A stretch of 64,000 bases of DNA from Alistipes senegalensis JC50 (GTDB lineage: Bacteria; Bacteroidota; Bacteroidia; Bacteroidales; Rikenellaceae), in NCBI RefSeq assembly GCF_025145645.1, contig NZ_CP102252.1, positions 1,426,001 to 1,490,000 of the forward strand, in the 5' to 3' direction. The translations under genes were made by a program, and so were the position numbers. The notes beneath the pieces are model-generated. The model was given only the letters and a program-made list of their open reading frames with translations, did no database searches and was not told the origin of the DNA. Every line of letters starts with the position of its first letter. The first letter of the stretch is position 1. Shown piece after piece: positions 57,815-64,000 of this stretch.

Positions 57815-59722
57815 ATGACACGTCTGAATTGCATCGCATGGCTGCTGCTGAGCATCTGCGCGGCGGCCGTCGCTCCGGCATCGGGGCAGACGAAGGTGAA
57901 GACCTCCGTCGAAAAGGTCACCCTCTTCATCGACGGGGCGCAGGTGACGCGCACCAAGCAGATCGACCTGCCGGCCGGCAACTCGACGCTCGTATTCACG
58001 GGGCTCTCGCCCTACCTCGACGACAAGAGCATGCAGGTCGCCGCCAAGGGGCGATTCACCGTGACGGCCGTCAACCGACTCTTCAACCATACGGACAGCC
58101 TCGAACGCTCGGCCCGGCAAAAGGCGTTGGAGCAGGAACTCGCCCGAATCCGGCTCGAACAGCAGCAGCAGAAAGCCGCACGCGAGGTGATCGACGCGGA
58201 AACCGATCTGCTGAAGGTCAACTGTTCGGTGGGCAACCGCAATGCGGCGACGCCGCTGGCGGCCATCAAGGAGCTCAACGAATATTACGCCTCCCGGATG
58301 CAGGAGCTCAAACGCCGGACGCTCGAACTGGACGGGCGGACGAAAGTGCTGGGCGAACGCGAACGGCAGGTGCTCGCCGACCTGGCCCAGCTGGGCGGCA
58401 GACAGTCGGCGCCGATGAGCGAGGTGGAGGTGCGGATCGAGGCTCCGGCGGCCTGCAAGGGAGCCTTCACGCTAACCTACTACGTCCGCAACGCCGGGTG
58501 GTTCCCCTCCTACGACATCCGCTCGGGCGGATTGTCGGAGCCCGTGGAGATCTCCTACAAGGCCAATATTTTCCAGAACACCCGGGAGGAGTGGAAGAAC
58601 GTCGGGCTGACGCTCTCTTCGTCGAACCCCACGACGGGAAACATCGCCCCGCAGCTGAAAACCTGGTGGCTCGACTACGGAACGACGCCGCCCCGCTACG
58701 CCTCCGACCTGACGGGCAACACCGTGTCGGGAACGGTATTCGACGAACAGCGCGAACCGCTCATAGGCGCCAGCGTCCTCGTCCCGGGCACCACCGTCGG
58801 GACTTCGACCGACGCGCAGGGGCGTTATTCGGTCACCGTGCCCGACGGAGCTTCGAGCCTGCAATTCAACTACATCGGCTACAAGTCCCAGACCCGCGCC
58901 ATCGCGGGCAGCACGATGAACGTCGTGATGCAGGAGGATAACGCACGGTTGGACGAAGTTGTCGTCACGGCATACGGAAGCGCACCATCCGCGGCTCTCA
59001 GCGGCAAGGCAGCAGGAGTGCGGGTGCGCGGCAAAGCAGCCCCGGCGATGGAAGCGGAGTTCATAGAGCTCGCCGAAGAGAGCGAAGCGATGGAGGTGGA
59101 GCAGACCCAGACTCAGCTGGGCTACGAATTCGAGATCAGACAGCCCTACACCATCCCCTCCGACGGCAAGAGCGTGGCGGCCGAGATCGGACGCTACCGG
59201 CTCCCGGCGACATACACCTACCGATCGACGCCGAAGATCGACAAGGACGCCTTCCTCGTGGCGGAGGCCACCGACTGGGCGAAACTCAACCTGCTGGAGG
59301 GCGAAGCCAACGTCTATTTCGAAAACACGTTCGTGGGCAAGAGCATCCTCAGCCCCCGGGAAGCCGGCGACACGCTCCGCTTCTCGATGGGCCGCGACCG
59401 GGGCATCCGCATCGAACGCACGAAGGAGAGCGACTACTCGGCGCGCCGGGCCATCGGATCGAACCAGACTCAGAGCATGGGATGGAAACTCGCCGTCCGC
59501 AACACCCGCACGGAGCCCGTGACGCTGATACTCACGGACCAGCTGCCCGTGTCGCGCAACAGCTCGATCACTGTCGCTGAAGAGGAGCTGAGCGGCGGAA
59601 CGCCGGACAAAAACACCGGAACGGTCACCTGGCGGCTGGAGCTGAAACCCGGCGAACAGCGCGAACTGCGGCTGCGCTATGCGGTGAAATACCCCAAGGG
59701 CCGGAGCCTGACGATCGAATGA
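57815..59722 (+). CDS. DUF4139 (MuiA-like) protein with inserted carboxypeptidase-regulatory domain
   Basis: A 635-residue exported protein (signal peptide to about ASG-QT, residue 24). The N-terminus (VEKVTLFIDGAQVTRTKQ) is DUF4140, then a coiled coil (about 95-195), and DUF4139 sequence (YYVRNAGWFPSYDIR; later AEATDWAKLNLLEGEAN and ERTKESDYSARRAI) as in mucoidy-inhibitor MuiA proteins. About residues 304-388 are a foreign block: a carboxypeptidase-regulatory-like domain (VSGTVFDEQREPLIGASVLV) and DEVVVTAYG (380-388), which is how SusC-type proteins begin. The block splits DUF4139. Starts 23 bases after argH; ends at a bidirectional terminator. Function unknown. Confidence 0.85.
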   Translation: MTRLNCIAWLLLSICAAAVAPASGQTKVKTSVEKVTLFIDGAQVTRTKQIDLPAGNSTLVFTGLSPYLDDKSMQVAAKGRFTVTAVNRLFNHTDSLERSARQKALEQELARIRLEQQQQKAAREVIDAETDLLKVNCSVGNRNAATPLAAIKELNEYYASRMQELKRRTLELDGRTKVLGERERQVLADLAQLGGRQSAPMSEVEVRIEAPAACKGAFTLTYYVRNAGWFPSYDIRSGGLSEPVEISYKANIFQNTREEWKNVGLTLSSSNPTTGNIAPQLKTWWLDYGTTPPRYASDLTGNTVSGTVFDEQREPLIGASVLVPGTTVGTSTDAQGRYSVTVPDGASSLQFNYIGYKSQTRAIAGSTMNVVMQEDNARLDEVVVTAYGSAPSAALSGKAAGVRVRGKAAPAMEAEFIELAEESEAMEVEQTQTQLGYEFEIRQPYTIPSDGKSVAAEIGRYRLPATYTYRSTPKIDKDAFLVAEATDWAKLNLLEGEANVYFENTFVGKSILSPREAGDTLRFSMGRDRGIRIERTKESDYSARRAIGSNQTQSMGWKLAVRNTRTEPVTLILTDQLPVSRNSSITVAEEELSGGTPDKNTGTVTWRLELKPGEQRELRLRYAVKYPKGRSLTIE

Positions 59723-59740
59723 CCCGGAGAGAGGGAAACG

Positions 59741-59772
59741 AAAAGGGAGGACTGCACAGTCCTCCCTTTTTT
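59741..59772. terminator. Bidirectional terminator between MuiA-like gene and efp
   Basis: AAAAGGGAGGACT-GCAC-AGTCCTCCCTTTT is a perfect 13-bp stem with A-rich and T-rich flanks, so it works for transcripts from both sides. Confidence 0.92.
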
Positions 59773-59788
59773 CGAAGCCGCGATTCGC

Positions 59789-60376
59789 TTATTTGATGCG
59801 CTCGTAATACTCGCGGGTGCGGGTGTCAACGCGGATCTTGTCGCCCGTGTTGATGAACAGCGGCACGCGGATCGTGGCGCCGTCCTTAGCCGTCGCGGAA
59901 TTCACCGTCGCGGGTTTCAGCGAGTTGGTCGAAGCCGTGTCGCCCTTGATGCCCGGCTCGGTGTAGATCACCTCCATATCGACGATCGGAGGAAGCTCGG
60001 CCGAAAGAACGGCCTCCTTCTCGGTGTGGAACATCACCTCGACGATCTGTCCGTCGGTGATCAGGTCGTAGTTGTTGATCAGGTTCCGGTCGATGTTGAT
60101 CTCCTCGAAGGTTTCGGTGTGCATGAAATGAGCGCCCAGGTCGTCCTCGTAGGTGAACTGATAGGGACGGCGCTCGACGCGCACCTGCTCGATCTTCTGG
60201 CTCACCGACGAAAAGGTGTTTTCCAGCACGCGGCCGTTTTCCAGGTTTTTGAGTTTCGAACGGACGAAGGCAGGGCCCTTGCCCGGTTTGCAGTGCTGGA
60301 AATCGACCACAAGGAACGTCTTGCCGTCCATTTCGATACACATGCCGATCTTGATGTCAGCTGCTGTAATTGTCAT
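59789..60376 (-). CDS. efp: Translation elongation factor P
   Basis: Relieves ribosome stalling at proline runs. The 195-residue length fits the three-barrel EF-P. The tip loop is CKPGKGPAF with Lys33 at the usual modification site, so it is the Lys-type factor. The C-terminal INTGDKIRVDTRTREYYERI is diagnostic. The 181-base region upstream to 60557 holds no gene; a weak -7-like TAACTTCG is seen near 60485. Confidence 0.97.
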   Translation of the reverse strand: MTITAADIKIGMCIEMDGKTFLVVDFQHCKPGKGPAFVRSKLKNLENGRVLENTFSSVSQKIEQVRVERRPYQFTYEDDLGAHFMHTETFEEINIDRNLINNYDLITDGQIVEVMFHTEKEAVLSAELPPIVDMEVIYTEPGIKGDTASTNSLKPATVNSATAKDGATIRVPLFINTGDKIRVDTRTREYYERIK

Positions 60377-60557
60377 AGGAAATATGGTTTATAATTGTTC
60401 ATTTTCATGCACCATTTCTCGCCTCGGCAATTCGTGCAAGCCCGATTGCACCCGGCTTATCGAAATCGTTGCTTTTCCGCGGCGCGAAGTTACGAAAAAA
60501 ATCCGGAAATTCCTATTCCCGGGGCCACGGCCCGACGCAAACGCCCGCAGAACGCGT

Positions 60558-61166
60558 TCAAAGCTCTATCGCCTTGCATTTGAGGCCCATCTGCCGGATC
60601 TTCTCCAGCGTGCGGGGCAGCGCGTAGCGCATGTTGCGGAAAGCCTTTTCGCTGTCGTGGAACACCACGATGGCGCCCGGCGCGAGGTACTTCGTGACGT
60701 TCTTCAAACAGGTGCGGGGCGAAAGGCGGCGGTTGTAGTCGCGCGAGATGATGTCCCACATCACCAGCTTGTAGCGCTGGCCCAGAAAACGCGCCTGCGC
60801 CGGCGTGATGCGCGCATAGGGCGGGCGGAACAGCTCGCTGTGGATCAGGTCGTTGGCGAAATCCACATCTTCCGTATAGCGTTCGAGGCTCATGCCCCAG
60901 CCCTTCTGGTGCGAGTAGGTGTGGTTGCCCACCTTGTGCCCGGCGTCGAGGATGCGTTTGTAGAGGTCGGGGTACATCTCGACGTTCTTGCCCAGCACGA
61001 AGAAGGTAGCTTTGGCACCGTACTTGTCCAGCGTGGAGAGTATCCACTCGGTGACGCCCGGCGTGGGGCCGTCGTCGAAGGTGAGGAACACCCCGTCTTC
61101 GTCGTCGATCTCCCAGATCAGGTCCGGCATCAGGCGCCGGATTATTTTCGGTGGTTTGAAACGCAT
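60558..61166 (-). CDS. Polysaccharide deacetylase (NodB-type)
   Basis: A 202-residue NodB-homology deacetylase. VFLTFDDGPTPGVTEWIL holds the TFDDGP motif, AGHKVGNHTYSHQKG the metal-binding HxxxH, and FRPPYARITPAQ and VVFHDSEKA complete the active site. Relatives remove acetyl groups from peptidoglycan or other N-acetylated glycans. No signal peptide or membrane segment is seen from the start at 61166; a longer frame up to 61331 shows no family sequence and crosses the divergent gene. A TATTTTTG element lies only 8 bases upstream. Confidence 0.88.
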   Translation of the reverse strand: MRFKPPKIIRRLMPDLIWEIDDEDGVFLTFDDGPTPGVTEWILSTLDKYGAKATFFVLGKNVEMYPDLYKRILDAGHKVGNHTYSHQKGWGMSLERYTEDVDFANDLIHSELFRPPYARITPAQARFLGQRYKLVMWDIISRDYNRRLSPRTCLKNVTKYLAPGAIVVFHDSEKAFRNMRYALPRTLEKIRQMGLKCKAIEL

Positions 61167-61173
61167 GCCGGCG

Positions 61174-61181
61174 CAAAAATA
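61174..61181 (-). promoter_or_regulatory. Possible -7 element for the deacetylase gene
   Basis: TATTTTTG on the minus strand fits TAnnTTTG, 7 bases from the ATG at 61166, which would give an almost leaderless transcript. No -33 element is visible. Confidence 0.35.
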
Positions 61182-61214
61182 GTGAAAATCCGGGCCATTT
61201 GGAAAAAATATATC

Positions 61215-61222
61215 TATATTTG
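61215..61222 (+). promoter_or_regulatory. Possible -7 element for the DUF4837 gene
   Basis: TATATTTG fits TAnnTTTG and lies 26 bases before the ATG at 61249. A TTTG at 61198 is too close (13 bases) to be a normal -33 element. Confidence 0.5.
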
Positions 61223-61248
61223 TAGTAGATTCAATTTCAGACCGCAGC

Positions 61249-62259
61249 ATGAAAACTATCCTCCGTATCGCATTGGTTGCCGCCGTCATCGTCTCGGTGA
61301 CGGGCTGCGACGCCTTCAAGACCCTGAACAAATCGAAAAAAAGCGCGCAGGGAAAGCCCTACGAGCTGATCGTGGTATGCCCCCAGGCCGAGTGGACGGG
61401 CGAGGTCGGAGATTCGCTGCGCGCGATCTTCACGGCCCCGGTGCCCTACCTGAACCAGACCGAACCGCTCTTCGACGTGCTGCGCGTCACCGAACGCGGT
61501 TTCACGGGCATGGTTGCCGACCACCGCAACATCCTCAAAGTGCTCGTCGATCCCTCGCTGCAAGCGGCCTCGACGGCCGTGCAATACGATGTCACCGCCG
61601 ACCCGCAGATCGTGCTGACGCTTCAGGGACCCGACGACAAGGCCGTGGTGGATTACCTCTCGCAGCACCGCGGGGAACTCGTCCACGTCCTCGAACAGGC
61701 CGAGCGCGACCGCGCCGTCAAGGCCAACGAAACCTACAACAACCCCGGCATCGAAGCGGCCGTCCGCAAGACGTTCGGCGTCGAAATGCGCGTTCCGAAG
61801 GGATACCTGCTGGCCGCCGAGAAGGAGAACTTCGTCTGGGCCCGCAACGAATACCCCACCGCCAGCCAGGGATTCTTCGTCTACTCCTACCCCTACGAAG
61901 GTCCGGAATCGCTCTCGGCCGAGGCCCTGACCGCTGCGCGCAACAAGTTCGCGGCGCTGATTCCCGGTCCGTCGGAGGGCTCCTACATGACCACTTCGGA
62001 CGCTTTCGAACCCGGCTACCGCATGTTCCGCCTCGAAGGACGCCTGTGGTGCGAGCTGCGCGGGTTCTGGGACGTGCACGGCGACTTCATGGGCGGTCCG
62101 TTCGTGAGCTACTCGACCGTGGACACGGCCACCAACCGCGTCTTCACGCTCGACTGCTACGTCTACGCCCCCGACCTGAACAAGCCCCGCAAACGCAACT
62201 ACATGCGCGGCGTCGAACACCTGCTCTACTCGGTGCGCTTCCCCAAGCAGGCGGAGTGA
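61249..62259 (+). CDS. DUF4837 lipoprotein
   Basis: A 336-residue lipoprotein (anchored Cys about 20, VSVTGCDAFK). YELIVVCPQAEWTGEVGDSL, FTAPVPYLNQTEPLFDV and MVADHRNIL and the later GPFVSYSTVDTATNRVF match DUF4837, a family restricted to Bacteroidota and without known function. Probably faces the periplasm because no acidic surface-export run follows the Cys. The cardiolipin synthase gene follows in the same direction after 49 bases. Confidence 0.87.
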   Translation: MKTILRIALVAAVIVSVTGCDAFKTLNKSKKSAQGKPYELIVVCPQAEWTGEVGDSLRAIFTAPVPYLNQTEPLFDVLRVTERGFTGMVADHRNILKVLVDPSLQAASTAVQYDVTADPQIVLTLQGPDDKAVVDYLSQHRGELVHVLEQAERDRAVKANETYNNPGIEAAVRKTFGVEMRVPKGYLLAAEKENFVWARNEYPTASQGFFVYSYPYEGPESLSAEALTAARNKFAALIPGPSEGSYMTTSDAFEPGYRMFRLEGRLWCELRGFWDVHGDFMGGPFVSYSTVDTATNRVFTLDCYVYAPDLNKPRKRNYMRGVEHLLYSVRFPKQAE

Positions 62260-62308
62260 TCCGGGAGTCCGCGGCGCACGCGCCGCATGAAACGAAGAAA
62301 CCGAAAAT

Positions 62309-63724
62309 ATGCAGCAGATCCTGACATATACGTTCCTCGTTTTCTATACGGTCACGATCCTCAGCATCGTCCTGGTCATCATCACCGACAACCGGAATCC
62401 GCTGAAGACCCTGCCGTGGATCATCGTACTCGTATTCGCCCCCGTCGTGGGGCTGGTGTTCTATTTCTTCTTCGGGCAGAACCTCTCCAAACGGCGCATC
62501 ATCTCCCGCCGCACGCGCAGACGCATCACCATGCAGCTCGAAGAGGCCCGTGACACCGGGCGGCCCGAAATTCCGGAGGAGCACCGCCGGCTGGCCGCGC
62601 TGCTGTACAGCACGACCCACTCCGTCGCGCTCTACGGCAGCCGCATCACCCCCTACACCGACGGCCGCTCGAAGATGGAAGCCCTGCTGGCGGAGATCGC
62701 CCGGGCGAAACACCACATCCACATCCAATACTACATCTTCTGCGACGATGAAACGGGACGCCGCCTGCGCGACGCGCTGGTGGAGAAGGTCCGGCAGGGG
62801 GTCGAGGTGCGCATCCTCTACGACGACGTGGGGTGCAGCGGCGTGAAAAAGGACTTTTTCGAGGGGATGCGCCGCGAAGGAATCGAGGTGTTCTCGTTCC
62901 TGCACGTCAAGTTCCCGCTCTTCACCAGCAAGGTCAACTACCGCAACCACCGCAAGATCGCCGTCATCGACGGCCGCGTGGGATTCATCGGCGGCATGAA
63001 CGTCGCCGACCGCTATGTCCGCGGCACGGGGTGGGGTTCGTGGCGCGACACCCATTTCCGGATCGAGGGCAGCGGCGCGGCGGGACTCCAGGTGTCGTTC
63101 CTGAGCGACTGGTCGGCGACCACCAAACAGCACATAACGGGCGCGGCCTATTTCCCCCAGTCGGAACGCCATGCGGAGAACATCCTCCAAATCGTTCCCA
63201 GCGGCCCCTTCGGCCAATGGCGGGCGCTGTTGCAGGCCGACAGCTATGCCGTTTCGAACGCCCGGCGGCGAATCTGGATACAAACCCCCTACTACCTCCC
63301 CTCGGACGTGCTGAACACGGCGCTGCAAGTGGCGGCGCTGGCCGGTGTGGACGTACGGCTGATGCTCCCGGCCCGCTCCGACTCGAAGATCGTGGACCTG
63401 GCGTCGCACTCCTACCTCGACGACATGATGAAAGCCGGCGTGAAGATTCTCTTCTACAAACCCGGATTCCTGCACTCCAAACTGCTGATTATCGACGACA
63501 CGCTGACCGTGATCGGCTCGGCGAACATGGATTTCCGCAGCTTCGAACACAACTTCGAGATCAACGCCTTCGTCTACGACACGGAATTCACGGCCCGGAT
63601 GGACGCCGTGTTCCGCGACGACGCCACGCGCTGCCACGCCCTGACACCCGGAGAATGGTTCAACCGTCCGCGGCCGCGCCGCTGGGCGGAGTCGCTCATG
63701 CGGGTCTTCTCCCCGCTGCTGTAA
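62309..63724 (+). CDS. cls: Cardiolipin synthase
   Basis: A 471-residue phospholipase-D-family membrane enzyme that makes cardiolipin from phosphatidylglycerol. Two N-terminal membrane segments (about 5-25 and 33-53, ending FYFFFGQNL) are followed by two HKD motifs, NHRKIAVIDGRVGFIGGMN and LHSKLLIIDDTLTVIGSAN. Length and layout match the ClsA group. Ends in a small terminator. Confidence 0.95.
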   Translation: MQQILTYTFLVFYTVTILSIVLVIITDNRNPLKTLPWIIVLVFAPVVGLVFYFFFGQNLSKRRIISRRTRRRITMQLEEARDTGRPEIPEEHRRLAALLYSTTHSVALYGSRITPYTDGRSKMEALLAEIARAKHHIHIQYYIFCDDETGRRLRDALVEKVRQGVEVRILYDDVGCSGVKKDFFEGMRREGIEVFSFLHVKFPLFTSKVNYRNHRKIAVIDGRVGFIGGMNVADRYVRGTGWGSWRDTHFRIEGSGAAGLQVSFLSDWSATTKQHITGAAYFPQSERHAENILQIVPSGPFGQWRALLQADSYAVSNARRRIWIQTPYYLPSDVLNTALQVAALAGVDVRLMLPARSDSKIVDLASHSYLDDMMKAGVKILFYKPGFLHSKLLIIDDTLTVIGSANMDFRSFEHNFEINAFVYDTEFTARMDAVFRDDATRCHALTPGEWFNRPRPRRWAESLMRVFSPLL

Positions 63725-63725
63725 C

Positions 63726-63746
63726 CCGCCTGAGAGGCGGGGTTTT
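63726..63746 (+). terminator. Terminator after cls
   Basis: CCCGCCT-GAG-AGGCGGG followed by GTTTTG, starting one base past the stop codon. Confidence 0.75.
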
Positions 63747-63858
63747 GATTGTCACGGTGCAGTTCGTGAGTTTCGTGAAACGGGCAGGAGCATACCGAAG
63801 CATGCGGCTGTCCCGGCCCCGCAAGAGATGTGCAAAAAATGCCCGTAAGAATCGAAAC

Positions 63859-64000
63859 CTAAATATCGACGATGCCGTTGCGGATGGCGTAGACCACCAG
63901 CGAAGCGGTATTCTTGCAGCCGGTCTTTTCGAGGATATTGGCGCGGTGCTTGTCCACCGTGCGCTTCGAGATGAAGAGTTCGTCGGCGATCTCCTGATTC
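63859..64000 (-). CDS. LuxR/NarL-type response regulator, C-terminal end only
   Basis: Only the last 46 codons lie in the window; the 5' part is beyond the right edge. QEIADELFISKRTVDKHRAN is the recognition-helix half of a LuxR-type HTH, and TGCKNTASLVVYAIRNGIV is the usual ending. Most such proteins have an N-terminal receiver domain, but this cannot be seen here. Confidence 0.85.
   Translation of the reverse strand, partial: NQEIADELFISKRTVDKHRANILEKTGCKNTASLVVYAIRNGIVDI

Noticed and set aside
60377..60557. A tRNA or small RNA upstream of efp
   Set aside because: No cloverleaf or T-loop sequence could be found; it looks like an ordinary promoter region.

Overview
The window is a GC-rich stretch of a Bacteroidota chromosome, most likely an Alistipes-like member of the Rikenellaceae. 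The evidence is a SusC/SusD outer-membrane operon, many Cys-anchored lipoproteins, promoters of the Bacteroidota type (TTG, about 19-20 nt, TAnnTTTG) with few Shine-Dalgarno sites, a Bacteroides-type carbamoyltransferase for acylated ornithine, DUF4843/DUF5117/DUF4837 families and the C-terminal LysRS extension typical of the phylum. The high GC gives many long antisense shadow frames, which are left out. No tRNA, rRNA, CRISPR array, prophage or insertion sequence was recognised.

Layout: 1-3500 holds the 3' part of lysS, tpiA, and a lipoprotein/PepSY membrane protein pair. 3500-14200 (minus strand) is a six-gene SusC-SusD-DUF4843-PKD-like-metalloprotease-lipoprotein operon behind one good promoter; its enzyme is a secreted zinc peptidase, so it probably handles protein or peptide rather than glycan. 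14400-33300 (minus strand) is the complete str-S10-spc-alpha ribosomal cluster from rpsL to rplQ (33 genes including fusA, secY, map, infA and rpoA). It is interrupted between rpsN and rpsH by a 643-bp structured gap that carries its own promoter.

33470-47300 holds a leucine-rich-repeat lipoprotein knocked out of frame at a run of nine G, a seven-repeat propeller-like lipoprotein, leuS, two tandem esterase-like hydrolases, prfA with an alkyltransferase-like gene, a small plug/TonB-like protein, menA-xseA-xseB with a methyltransferase, then PHP phosphoesterase and hemolysin-III genes on the other strand. 47385-57800 holds a long RelA/SpoT homologue with a damaged hydrolase site, followed by a nearly complete arginine cluster (GNAT, argG, argC, argD, argF', argB, M20 deacylase, argH). 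57800-64000 holds a chimeric DUF4139 (MuiA-like) protein, efp, a polysaccharide deacetylase, a DUF4837 lipoprotein, cardiolipin synthase, and the tail of a LuxR-type regulator.

Most notable: two 9-nt G/C homopolymers sit within or just after the signal peptides of two outer-membrane/surface proteins. The SusC copy is in frame and the LRR lipoprotein copy is out of frame by one base, which is what a pair of slipped-strand phase-variable surface genes would look like. Other points are the acyl-ornithine arginine pathway with an unusual specificity residue and a candidate first enzyme, a two-copy intergenic hairpin element, the ribosomal spacer structures, low-complexity tails on S3, L17 and L30, and the chimeric MuiA-like protein.
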